A stretch of DNA of 64,000 nucleotides from an uncultured Clostridia bacterium (GTDB lineage Bacteria > Bacillota > Clostridia > Christensenellales > DTU072), in NCBI GenBank assembly GCA_934274515.1, contig CAKQTC010000010.1, positions 20,827 through 84,826 on the forward strand, in the 5' to 3' direction. Numbering within the stretch: the stretch's first letter is position 1; each line of letters starts with the position of its first letter. Shown here in pieces: positions 1 through 7,409 of the stretch. Below the pieces are notes generated by a model. That model had not been told where the DNA came from. It did not search any database and saw nothing but the letters and a program-made list of their open reading frames with translations. The translations under genes and the position numbers were made by a program.

Positions 1-2094
1 TCCGTCCGTGTTGTAAATACCGAGTAGCCTAAGTTTCGTCGGGTGATAAATTTTGGTGTTTGACGCAATTTTTTCGTATTTTACAACTAACTCGTTGGTC
101 GCGGTTTCGTTTGAGGAAAGGACAAAAGACGGATTTTTTACGTCGTAATCGAGTATCGGCGGAACGAGTATCCGATACGCGCCGAGGGTAAGGTTTTTTA
201 ACGTGAAAACAGCCGTTTCGAGAGTAATTAGGCGGACGAGTTCGGAGCCTTTGTATAGTCCTACGTTTCGACCTTTAATCACGTAAAAGTCGTCAACGTC
301 AATCGTTACCGTCAGTTCGGTTTCTTCCGTAAGAGGCAGTTCGGTTTCGGGGACGGGAGCATAAAGAAGGTCGAGTTTTCCGCTTTGTAACAACGATTTT
401 GTTTTTTCGTCGTCGAGAACGTCGCTCGGAATGACGAACGGGACTAGATTTTTTGAGGATAGTTCCATATCGACCGCGTCGGAAATCGTAAGTTTCCAGG
501 CTTTAAGATATGGAATGACGTTCGCGCCGTACTCTTTTGCGAAAAACTTTGCGTACAAATCGGGCGTAGTAAACGCGTGTACGCCTTTTTCGGCGGCTAG
601 CGCGCGATAGAAAGAAAACAGTTTGCCGTACGTTTTCGAACCTTCGAAGGAATTGAAAAGGTTAATTAACGCATAGAGTTTTTCCGAGGCGTTGACGTAA
701 GTCGAAGTGGCGACGAATACGTCGCCGCCGTTTAAGCGCAGGGCGTTTTTGTCTTTTTCGACGGCGGAAAGAGAACCGCCCAACCAGTTATCCTTTCCTT
801 TATAGATAGTTCTGTCGTTTTGTATGTAATAGGCGAGTACGTTGTTGCCCGTTTCGTTAAGCCCGATATTCATATTCGCGGTGTTGCCCCTGCCGAGATA
901 ACCTTGGTAGCCGTGCGCTATCTCGTGAAGAGTTCCCCATCCGTATTGAAAAAACGGCGCGGCGGTGGAACTTCCGACAGCGATAAAACCGCCCCCGTAG
1001 TACGCGCCTACGCCTGCCTGCCCCGCGTCCGCCGCACAGGTGTATTTTATGCGGTAGTTGCGGTCGAGCGCATTTGTCGGAGTAAACGACAAACCTATCA
1101 TAGCGTCCATACGGTCCATAACTTCTTTATAATACTCGAAGAACGCGTCAAGAGAAGGGAACGGCGCGTTGTAACCGCTTGCTTGGTAATTGCTGAGTTT
1201 GTCCACGTCGGCAAACGGTACGATAACGAGCATCGCTTCGCCGTCAACCACGCCAAATTCGGTTTTCGTTTGTTTCCACGTCGAAACGAACGCCTGTTCG
1301 TCGTCTTTATAATGATAATAGTCGAGCGGTTTCGCCGATTTGTCGAAACATATTTCGATGTTGTACCCGACGTCCGTCCGTTCTTCGCTTAGTCTAGGGG
1401 AAGTAATAAGGGGAACGGCAGCGTAAGAAACGTTGCCTTTCTTGTTGGAAAACGTTTGGTGGTCGGTTGACGATTTATGTATATACGAGAACGAGTTTTG
1501 TAATCGAGTGTTGGTGAAAAACGTGATTTCAAAGTCTTTTTCCGCGTCCGAAGAAAGAGAACGCGCGCTAAAAGTCGCTCCTTCGGGCAGGAAAATGCCG
1601 AGAATTTGTCGGTCTCCCGTGTTGCAACGTTCGGTGCCGACAAAAGACAGGTTTTTCATAGCGGGAACCGCGTAAACCGTCCGCTGCACGACGAAGCGTT
1701 TGCCCGTTTCGTCAAGCACGGTTACGGGAACGGTAATTCGCGCCGTGTTACCGTGTTTGTCCGTTACCGCATAGCGTACGGAATATTCCCCGACAACCTT
1801 AGGGTCAACGTCGTTACGCTCGCATACGATATTCGGCGTCACGTCGCCGTCCTCGTAATCTTTTGCGAATATACGAAAACGACTGTCATTAACGGAAAAA
1901 GAAGAAACGGCGTCTTTCGTTAGCGTAATTTTTGTCGCGCCGTAAAACGTCGGGGCGGCGGTTTCGTCGTAAAACGAAACGCTTTCCGCGTTTGCGTAAC
2001 CATCGCGCGAAACCGCCGCACTGACTCCCGCGGAAAAAATTATCGCCGCAATAAACACGATTACCATTAATATAAAACTGCTCTTCTTTGTCAT
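1..2094 (-). CDS. Secreted M60-family (enhancin/mucinase-like) metallopeptidase, 3' end cut by the window edge
   Basis: The frame is open from an ATG at 2094 down to base 1, giving the first 698 codons of a longer protein. Residues 1-27 form a Sec signal peptide: KK, then a hydrophobic run ending in SAGVSA. Residues about 48-128 resemble an Ig-like DUF5011/HYR domain, with EDGDVTP and later VGEYSVRYAVTDKHGNTA. The catalytic part, about 135-540, has the zinc motif HEIAH (His390, Glu391, His394; bases 913-927) followed after 19 residues by Glu414 in NETGNN. This fits the M60 pattern HExxHx(8-28)E. A small beta domain follows near 555-640. M60 enzymes cleave O-glycosylated mucin-type proteins outside the cell, so a surface or secreted protease acting on glycoproteins is likely. 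AAGGAT lies about 8 bases before the ATG. Confidence is high for an M60-like metallopeptidase and low for the substrate. Confidence 0.82.
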   Translation of the reverse strand, partial: MTKKSSFILMVIVFIAAIIFSAGVSAAVSRDGYANAESVSFYDETAAPTFYGATKITLTKDAVSSFSVNDSRFRIFAKDYEDGDVTPNIVCERNDVDPKVVGEYSVRYAVTDKHGNTARITVPVTVLDETGKRFVVQRTVYAVPAMKNLSFVGTERCNTGDRQILGIFLPEGATFSARSLSSDAEKDFEITFFTNTRLQNSFSYIHKSSTDHQTFSNKKGNVSYAAVPLITSPRLSEERTDVGYNIEICFDKSAKPLDYYHYKDDEQAFVSTWKQTKTEFGVVDGEAMLVIVPFADVDKLSNYQASGYNAPFPSLDAFFEYYKEVMDRMDAMIGLSFTPTNALDRNYRIKYTCAADAGQAGVGAYYGGGFIAVGSSTAAPFFQYGWGTLHEIAHGYQGYLGRGNTANMNIGLNETGNNVLAYYIQNDRTIYKGKDNWLGGSLSAVEKDKNALRLNGGDVFVATSTYVNASEKLYALINLFNSFEGSKTYGKLFSFYRALAAEKGVHAFTTPDLYAKFFAKEYGANVIPYLKAWKLTISDAVDMELSSKNLVPFVIPSDVLDDEKTKSLLQSGKLDLLYAPVPETELPLTEETELTVTIDVDDFYVIKGRNVGLYKGSELVRLITLETAVFTLKNLTLGAYRILVPPILDYDVKNPSFVLSSNETATNELVVKYEKIASNTKIYHPTKLRLLGIYNTDG

Positions 2095-2127
2095 TAATTA
2101 ATCCTTATAACTTACCCTTTTTATTTA

Positions 2128-2156
2128 ACTATATCATATTTTCCGCTTGCGAACAA
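2128..2156 (-). promoter_or_regulatory. Possible promoter of the M60 peptidase gene
   Basis: On the minus strand TTGTTC (plus 2151-2156) and TATAGT (plus 2128-2133) are separated by 17 bases and sit about 35 bases before the ATG at 2094. The -35 box is poor, so this is a plausible but weak sigma-A promoter. It is divergent from the metal operon promoter. Confidence 0.35.
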
Positions 2157-2211
2157 CGCCGCAACCCTCTGCCCGAAGAAAAATTTTCGTCAAAAATTTT
2201 TGATAAAGTTA

Positions 2212-2240
2212 TTGACAAATTTACCGAATGGGAATAATAT
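2212..2240 (+). promoter_or_regulatory. Promoter of the metal-resistance operon
   Basis: TTGACA at 2212-2217 and TAATAT at 2235-2240 are separated by exactly 17 bases. A/T tracts lie just upstream (2180-2211), including a 14-base palindrome at 2190-2203. Transcription should start near 2247, inside the operator repeats, leaving a leader of only about 25 bases. Confidence 0.8.
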
Positions 2241-2286
2241 ATGAATGACAATAAATATGAATGGTGATAAATATGAATGTGCACGC
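2239..2286 (+). promoter_or_regulatory. Putative operator: three ATATGAATG repeats at 16-base spacing
   Basis: Perfect copies of ATATGAATG begin at 2239, 2255 and 2271, an exact 16-base period. The first overlaps the -10 box and the last overlaps the preferred start codon of the repressor gene. SmtB/CzrA-type repressors bind AT-rich sites covering the promoter of their own operon, so autorepression is the natural reading. The direct-repeat layout differs from the usual 12-2-12 inverted repeat. Confidence 0.55.
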
Positions 2287-2638
2287 AAATGAGAACTTAA
2301 AGAAAGCGCATGACCACGGGAAGGTGCTTGAACTTGTGACGCGGGGGATGCCGGGGGATAACAAACTTACGGAGTTAGCCGATTTGTTCAAGTTATTCGG
2401 GGATAAGACGCGAATAAAGATATTGTATTCGTTGTTTGAGTCGGAGATGTGCGTATGTGCGATAAGCGAGATGCTCGATATGAGTCAATCGGCTATATCG
2501 CATCAACTAAAAGTGTTGCGAGAAGGTAATTTGATTACGAACAGGCGCGACGGGAAAACGATTTATTATCGGCTTGCGGACGAACACGTTCGCACGATAA
2601 TAGGGCAAGGATACGAACATATAACGGAAGGAGAATAG
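2273..2638 (+). CDS. ArsR/SmtB-family metal-sensing transcriptional repressor
   Basis: A 121-residue winged-helix repressor of the SmtB/CzrA/CadC type. The core reads LFGDKTRIKILYSL, then the recognition helix MSQSAISHQLKVL (about 70-82) and wing RRDGKTIYYRL (91-101). Asp103, His105, His116 and Glu119 have the same spacing as the alpha-5 zinc site of SmtB (Asp104, His106, His117, Glu120), so zinc or a similar divalent metal should release it from DNA. A Cys60-x-Cys62 pair occupies the position of the alpha-3 cysteines of CadC/ArsR. An in-frame ATG at 2261 is possible, but 2273 is preferred because GGTGAT lies 5 bases before it and 2261 has no ribosome binding site. First gene of an operon with the HMA protein and the ATPase. 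Confidence 0.9.
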   Translation: MNVHANENLKKAHDHGKVLELVTRGMPGDNKLTELADLFKLFGDKTRIKILYSLFESEMCVCAISEMLDMSQSAISHQLKVLREGNLITNRRDGKTIYYRLADEHVRTIIGQGYEHITEGE

Positions 2639-2643
2639 GAAGA

Positions 2644-2865
2644 ATGAAAAAAGTGTTTATGCTTGAAGATTTGGACTGCGCCAACTGTGCGGCGAAGATG
2701 GAAGAAGCGATTAAGAAAATCGACGGCGTAGAAAACGCGTCGGTTAATTTTATTATGCAAAAAATGACCGTCGAGGCGATCGACGATGAGTTTGACGCGA
2801 TTATGAAGAAAGTAATAAAGGTATGCAGAAAGATCGAACCCGACTGCACGATAATAATCAAGTAA
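2644..2865 (+). CDS. Free-standing heavy-metal-associated (HMA) domain protein, metallochaperone
   Basis: A 73-residue ferredoxin-like HMA domain with the metal-binding motif DCANC (Cys12, Cys15) after the first strand and the usual hydrophobic pattern (GVENASVNF, KMTVEA). Such domains bind soft or borderline metals through the two cysteines and hand them to P1B ATPases. It starts 5 bases after the repressor stop and ends 16 bases before the ATPase gene. Because the ATPase lacks an N-terminal HMA domain, this protein probably supplies that function in trans. Metal identity (Zn, Cd, Pb or Cu) is not fixed by this domain; the repressor and the ATPase suggest Zn/Cd. Confidence 0.88.
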   Translation: MKKVFMLEDLDCANCAAKMEEAIKKIDGVENASVNFIMQKMTVEAIDDEFDAIMKKVIKVCRKIEPDCTIIIK

Positions 2866-2881
2866 AGAAACGAACTGTTTT

Positions 2882-4768
2882 ATGACGAGAAAGCAAAAAA
2901 AGAATTTGATACGAATTTGCGTTGCGGCGGCGTTACTTCTTGTCGCTTACCTTATAGACAGGTTTGTCGAAAGCGTACCGTGGTGGGGAATGTTGCTTAT
3001 TTACGCCGTCCCTTATCTTACGGTTGGTTACGACGTGATAATCGGCGCGGGGAAAAACATTGCGCACGGGCGAATTTTTGACGAGCGATTTCTTATGATA
3101 GTGGCTACGTTCGGCGCGTTTGGGGTTCTTGAATTCCCGGAAGCGGTACTTGTAATGCTACTTTATCAGATAGGAGAACTTTTCCAGGGGATAGCGGTAG
3201 GGAAGAGCAGAAAGAGTATATCCGCGCTTATGGATATACGTCCGGACATAGCGGCGGTAATACGCGACGGGGAAGAAGTAAGAGTTTCTCCCGAGGAAGT
3301 GGAAAAAGGCGAGCGGATAGTCGTTCGACCCGGAGAGAAAATTCCGCTTGACGGAATTATAGTAAAGGGCGAAACCGCCGTCAACGCCGCTGCATTGACG
3401 GGAGAGAGTTTGCCTATAGATAAAACCGTAGGAGAGCAGGTTTTAAGCGGCAGCGTCAACGTGAGCGGGGTTATCGAAGTGGAAACGACGGGAGTTTTTG
3501 CCGAAAGCACGGTATCGAAAATCCTTGCGCTGGTAGAGAATTCGTCTGAAAAGAAATCGAAAAGCGAGAATTTTATAACGAAATTTGCCAAGTATTACAC
3601 GCCGTGCGTGGTTATAGCGGCGGTGCTTTTGGCGGTTATTCCGTCGTTAATCGACCACAACTGGACGCAGTGGATAAAAAGAGCGCTTACGTTTTTGGTC
3701 GTGTCGTGTCCTTGTGCGCTTGTAATCAGCGTTCCGTTGTCGTTTTTTGCAGGTATCGGCGGCGCGTCGAGCAAAGGTATCCTTATAAAGGGGTCGAATT
3801 ACCTCGAACTGCTTTCCAAGCCCGCGTCGGTTATATTCGATAAAACGGGAACGCTCACGAAAGGCGTGTTCGAAGTAACGGCGATACATCCCGAAAAGGC
3901 GAGCGAAGACGAACTTTTGGATATTGCCGCGCTTGCCGAAAGTTATTCGTCACACCCGATAGCGGAGTCCATAATAAAAGCGCACGGCGGAGATATTGAT
4001 AAAAACAGGATAACGGACGTTAAAGAAAGGGCGGGATACGGTGTGACGGGCGTACTTGACGGAAAGCGAGTTGCCATAGGCAACGCGTTGCTTATGAAAG
4101 AGGTAGGCGCGGCAAGCCACGAATGTCATCTTACGGGGACGATAATTCACGTTGCCGTAGACGGGGAATATCTCGGACATATAGTCGTGTCCGACGTGGT
4201 AAAACCCGACGCCAAACAAGCGATTATCGAACTAAAAACGCTCGGCGCGACAAAAACCGTTATGCTTACCGGCGACGGGAAACGCGTAGCGGAAGAAATA
4301 GCAAGCGAAATCGGAATAGACGAAGTTAAAAGCGGACTTTTACCGGAAAACAAAGTTGAAGAAGCGGAAAAAATCATAAACGAAAAAGGTACGACGGTAT
4401 ACGTCGGCGACGGAATAAACGACGCGCCCGTGCTAATGAGAGCGGACGTGGGAATAGCGATGGGCGCAATCGGCAGCGACGCGGCTATCGAAGCGGCGGA
4501 CGTGGTAATTATGGACGACAAACCGTCCAAAGTAGCAGAATCGGTAAAAATCGCAAGAAGAACCATGCGTATCGTTTACGAAAATATTGTGTTCGCACTC
4601 GCGGTTAAACTTACGGTGCTAATCCTAAGCGCAGTCGGCGTAACGGGTATGGGAATAGCGGTTTTCGCAGACGTAGGAGTGTGCGTGATAGCGGTGCTAA
4701 ACGCAATGAGAGCATTAAAAACAAAACGCGACAACGTGACGTTGCATCCTGTAATCGAGCAAAGTTAG
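2882..4768 (+). CDS. P1B-type heavy-metal-exporting ATPase (CadA/ZntA-like)
   Basis: A 628-residue membrane ATPase with all core motifs: TGE in the actuator domain (173-175), the intramembrane CPC metal site (276-278), the phosphorylation motif DKTGT starting at Asp320, the HP dipeptide of the nucleotide domain (His358-Pro359) and GDGINDAP (509-516). Two hydrophobic segments lie in the first 60 residues, and a final pair near 575-615 carries ADVGVCVIAVLNAMR, resembling the last helix of Zn/Cd/Pb (P1B-2) pumps. It should export Zn2+, Cd2+ or Pb2+ from the cytoplasm using ATP. No N-terminal HMA domain is present, which explains the short length compared with about 700 residues for CadA. The co-transcribed 73-residue HMA protein probably replaces it. 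The ribosome binding site is weak. Substrate is inferred from motif class and the SmtB-like regulator. Confidence 0.92.
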   Translation: MTRKQKKNLIRICVAAALLLVAYLIDRFVESVPWWGMLLIYAVPYLTVGYDVIIGAGKNIAHGRIFDERFLMIVATFGAFGVLEFPEAVLVMLLYQIGELFQGIAVGKSRKSISALMDIRPDIAAVIRDGEEVRVSPEEVEKGERIVVRPGEKIPLDGIIVKGETAVNAAALTGESLPIDKTVGEQVLSGSVNVSGVIEVETTGVFAESTVSKILALVENSSEKKSKSENFITKFAKYYTPCVVIAAVLLAVIPSLIDHNWTQWIKRALTFLVVSCPCALVISVPLSFFAGIGGASSKGILIKGSNYLELLSKPASVIFDKTGTLTKGVFEVTAIHPEKASEDELLDIAALAESYSSHPIAESIIKAHGGDIDKNRITDVKERAGYGVTGVLDGKRVAIGNALLMKEVGAASHECHLTGTIIHVAVDGEYLGHIVVSDVVKPDAKQAIIELKTLGATKTVMLTGDGKRVAEEIASEIGIDEVKSGLLPENKVEEAEKIINEKGTTVYVGDGINDAPVLMRADVGIAMGAIGSDAAIEAADVVIMDDKPSKVAESVKIARRTMRIVYENIVFALAVKLTVLILSAVGVTGMGIAVFADVGVCVIAVLNAMRALKTKRDNVTLHPVIEQS

Positions 4769-4983
4769 TCGCGGAAGAAACGCTCTGTCCGTCGGTATCG
4801 TCACCCTGAGCAACGTCGAAGGGGCTAGCGCAAGCGGCAACGCTTTGCGTTGCGTCGGACATTCTCGGCTCGACCGAGCATTTGACAATTTTTAGAAAAT
4901 TCTCAAAAAAATTTAGTTAAAAATTAGGTTTTTATTTTAGAATGTGGATATAAAATTAAATCGGGTCGGGTTAAGGAGTTATT
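4769..4983 (+). other. Intergenic region with a dispersed repeat copy and hairpins
   Basis: No gene here. Bases about 4797-4835 contain TCGTCACcctGAGC followed by GTCGAA and CTAG, related to 56492-56530 downstream of the giant gene. A perfect 7-base-pair hairpin with a TTT loop lies at 4837-4853, enclosed by a longer potential pairing of TGTCCG near 4785 with CGGACA at 4856-4861. CTCGG/CCGAG at 4864-4878 is another short hairpin. None has a U tract, so termination of the metal operon here is unproven. The AT-rich stretch 4882-4960 must hold the promoter of the two-component genes (TTGACA at 4882, TATAAA at 4949), but no correctly spaced pair is evident. Confidence 0.5.
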
Positions 4984-5652
4984 ATGAAACTGTTGCTTGC
5001 CGAAGACGAACGTGATTTGTCAAACGCGATTGTTAGAGTTTTGAAATACAACAAATATGACGTGGATGCGGTTTATGACGGCGAAGAGGCGTTGTCATAT
5101 CTGTCTTACAACGATTACGACGGCGTTATTCTCGACGTTATGATGCCGAAAAAAGACGGTTTTACCGTGGTTAAAGAGTTGCGCGAAAAAGGGAAAAACG
5201 TTCCCGTGCTTATCTTGACCGCGCGAGCGGAAACCGACGATAAAGTCAAAGGGCTTGACTTCGGCGCGGACGATTACTTGACAAAACCGTTCGTATTGAG
5301 CGAATTTTTGGCGCGTGTTCGCGCGCTTTGCCGAAGAAAGGGCGATTATACCGAGAGTTACTCGTTCGGAAACGTTACGCTTAAACACGATACGTTTGAA
5401 CTGTGCGCGGAGAAAACCGTGCGCCTCACGAACAAGGAATATCGGCTTATGGAATATCTCATCCGAAACAAAGATCTGATGTTGTCCACAGAAAAAATAA
5501 TGGAAAACGTGTGGGAATTCGACTCGGCGGCGGAAATAAGCGTAGTCTGGGTTTATATATCCGCGCTTAGAAAAAAACTCGAAGAAATCGGCGCGAACTG
5601 CACGATTAAAGCGGTGCGCGGAGTAGGTTATCGGCTGCAAAAACGCGACTGA
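4984..5652 (+). CDS. OmpR/PhoB-family response regulator
   Basis: A 222-residue two-domain regulator. The receiver domain (1-118) has the acidic pair Glu7-Asp8, the phosphoacceptor Asp51 in VILDVMMP and the conserved Lys in LTKPF. The C-terminal winged helix (about 125-220) contains LTNKEYRLMEYLIRN and ends with the typical IKAVRGVGYRL. Phosphorylation by the neighbouring kinase should drive dimerisation and DNA binding. A good ribosome binding site (AAGGAG) lies 6 bases before the ATG. The kinase gene follows after 30 bases. The target genes are unknown; nothing in this window is clearly marked as its regulon. Confidence 0.95.
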   Translation: MKLLLAEDERDLSNAIVRVLKYNKYDVDAVYDGEEALSYLSYNDYDGVILDVMMPKKDGFTVVKELREKGKNVPVLILTARAETDDKVKGLDFGADDYLTKPFVLSEFLARVRALCRRKGDYTESYSFGNVTLKHDTFELCAEKTVRLTNKEYRLMEYLIRNKDLMLSTEKIMENVWEFDSAAEISVVWVYISALRKKLEEIGANCTIKAVRGVGYRLQKRD

Positions 5653-5682
5653 TTTTCGGCGGCAAGGCAAAGAAATAAAACT

Positions 5683-6930
5683 ATGCTTAAAAAATTACAA
5701 ACAAAATTTATATCCATCACAATGGCATCCGTTATTCTGATTCTGCTCACGATTATGCTTAGCGTAAACTTGGCAAACTTTATTACGGTGACCAAAGCCG
5801 CGGACAAACTCATAGATATGATAGCCTCAGGCGGCGGAAAATTCCCTTCGACAAACGAAGAAATCGCTCCGCCCGACAAGCCCGACGACCGTCCAAACAA
5901 TCCGAACGTCCGCCCGAACACGCCGAAAAACGACGCAGAAGCGCCGTTTGATACAAGGTTTTTTACCGTGACCTTTACCGAGAACGGAAACGTCTACGCG
6001 TCCGACATAGATAAAATTGCCGCAATAAACAACGAGAAAGCGGCAGAAATGGCTACCAAAGCATTGAGAAAGGGAAACGAAAGAGGATATTCGAGTGTTT
6101 ATCGGTATCTTATCACCAAAGATATGAACGGGCGCGATATGGTTATATTCGTTGACTTTTCAAGACAACTTACGCCTACTAAAAACTTTTTGGAAATAAG
6201 TTTAATCGTTGCGGCTGTCGGGGTTGCGATAGTGTTCGTGTTCGTTTTACTCGTTTCAAAAAAACTCGTCAAGCCGATAGCGGACAGTTACGAAAGACAA
6301 AAGCGGTTCGTTACCGACGCCGGACACGAATTGAAAACGCCGCTTACCGTTATATCCGCAAACAACGATTTGTCGGAAATGGAAACGGGAAAAACCGAAA
6401 GCACCGAAGCGATAAGAAAACAAGTAAAGAAACTTACTTCGATGGTCAACAATTTAACGATGCTTGCCAAACTCGACGAAAATTCCGCGTCGAAATTTGA
6501 AAAATTCAACGTTTCCGACCTCGTATGCGACGCGTTCGACAACTTCAAAGCGTCGTATGAAAACGGCGGAAAAATTCTCACGGTTTCGGCAGAAGACGCG
6601 ACGATAAACGCAGACAAAACGTTAGTGGAAAAACTCGTCGGCATCTTAGCGGAAAACGCAAACAAATATTCGTTGACTTTTACCGACGTCAAACTCGTCA
6701 AATCGGGAGCAAACGTAATTTTGACAGTCGCCAACGATGCTGTCGGTATAAAAGAAGGCAGTCAAAACAAATGTTTCGAGCGTTTTTACCGTTCGGACGA
6801 GGCGCGCGCCGGCGGCGTGGAAGGGAGCGGAATAGGCTTGTCGGTCGCAAAAGAAATAGTCGCAAAACATAAAGGCAAAATCACTGCGGAAGGCAAAAAC
6901 GGAATTTTTGAAATAAAAGTCGTTTTGTAA
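5683..6930 (+). CDS. Membrane sensor histidine kinase, partner of the preceding regulator
   Basis: A 415-residue kinase with a first transmembrane helix (about 13-35), an extracytoplasmic domain of roughly 130 residues that begins with a Pro/Asn/Asp-rich stretch (60-85), and a second helix (170-192). The H-box is GHELKTPLTVI with the phosphorylated His215. The ATPase domain has ILAENANKYS (N box) and GSGIGLSVAKEI (G2 box). The G1 box reads ANDAVGI, slightly off the usual DxGxG. There is almost no HAMP linker between helix 2 and the H-box. The sensed signal cannot be deduced. The ribosome binding site is weak, so translational coupling to the regulator is likely. Confidence 0.93.
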   Translation: MLKKLQTKFISITMASVILILLTIMLSVNLANFITVTKAADKLIDMIASGGGKFPSTNEEIAPPDKPDDRPNNPNVRPNTPKNDAEAPFDTRFFTVTFTENGNVYASDIDKIAAINNEKAAEMATKALRKGNERGYSSVYRYLITKDMNGRDMVIFVDFSRQLTPTKNFLEISLIVAAVGVAIVFVFVLLVSKKLVKPIADSYERQKRFVTDAGHELKTPLTVISANNDLSEMETGKTESTEAIRKQVKKLTSMVNNLTMLAKLDENSASKFEKFNVSDLVCDAFDNFKASYENGGKILTVSAEDATINADKTLVEKLVGILAENANKYSLTFTDVKLVKSGANVILTVANDAVGIKEGSQNKCFERFYRSDEARAGGVEGSGIGLSVAKEIVAKHKGKITAEGKNGIFEIKVVL

Positions 6931-7044
6931 ACCGCTCGTAAAACCCTCGTTACTTAAACCGAATCGCCGCTTTTCGCCCGTCACGAAACGCCGAAAGCAA
7001 AACTATATATTGATATTATATATACAACTGTTTATATACTAATA

Positions 7045-7070
7045 ACCGTCGTATTCTACGGCGGTTTTTT
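7045..7070 (+). terminator. Rho-independent terminator after the two-component genes
   Basis: CCGTCGTA and TACGGCGG pair around a TTC loop with one G-U pair, followed by six Ts. It lies about 115 bases after the kinase stop. Confidence 0.75.
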
Positions 7071-7112
7071 CACGAAAAGAGTTATGGCTGTCGGACGAAA
7101 CGGCAGTTTAAG

Positions 7113-7219
7113 CGACAGGAAAAACGAAGAGCATAAAGTCTTGAAAGGCGTTAGCGTTATCGGATAAAGCGGCAAAAAAGAAAATCGACAGGCAGAACGA
7201 AGAGCATTAAGCCTTGAAA
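7113..7219 (+). repeat. Imperfect direct repeat, two 34-base copies
   Basis: Copies at 7113-7146 and 7186-7219 differ at four positions. Both end in CTTGAAA. They lie between the kinase terminator and the transporter promoter. Function unknown. Confidence 0.7.
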
Positions 7220-7316
7220 ATCGCTATAAAAAAACGTAGAGCGTGAAGCAAAAATTTAAGTCCGCGTAAGCAGACGTAAAAAATTCAAAAAAATTTATTT
7301 TTTTTGTAAAAATCGC

Positions 7317-7345
7317 TTTACAAACTTTTTTCCATGCTATATAAT
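7317..7345 (+). promoter_or_regulatory. Promoter of the amino-acid ABC transporter operon
   Basis: TTTACA at 7317-7322 and TATAAT at 7340-7345 are spaced by 17 bases. The leader to the ATG at 7410 is about 57 bases and contains AGAAGGAGAG as ribosome binding site. Confidence 0.85.
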
Positions 7346-7409
7346 GAGGGCATAAACGCTTTAACGAAGTAAAGTGCTAAAACAGTAAAGCAGAAGGAGA
7401 GAAAAAATA

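Larger units (their letters stand above)
6931..7316 (+). other. Intergenic region with a terminator and a duplicated 34-base segment
   Basis: No protein-coding frame of quality is seen. After the terminator at 7045-7070 comes an A-rich plus strand carrying two 34-base segments, 7113-7146 and 7186-7219, that match at 30 of 34 positions (73-base offset; core ACGAAGAGCAT). A T tract (7299-7306) precedes the promoter of the amino-acid transporter. A small RNA or a regulator site is possible. Confidence 0.4.

Noticed and set aside
820..1392. Plus-strand frame of 190 residues
   Set aside because: It lies antisense to the M60 peptidase, which has signal peptide and catalytic motif; the plus frame has Arg/Val-rich composition and no motif.
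4611..4862. Minus-strand frame of 83 residues at the end of the metal ATPase gene
   Set aside because: Overlaps the ATPase coding end and the intergenic repeat; its similarity to common spurious translations of TGAGC...GTCGAAGG repeats argues against a gene.
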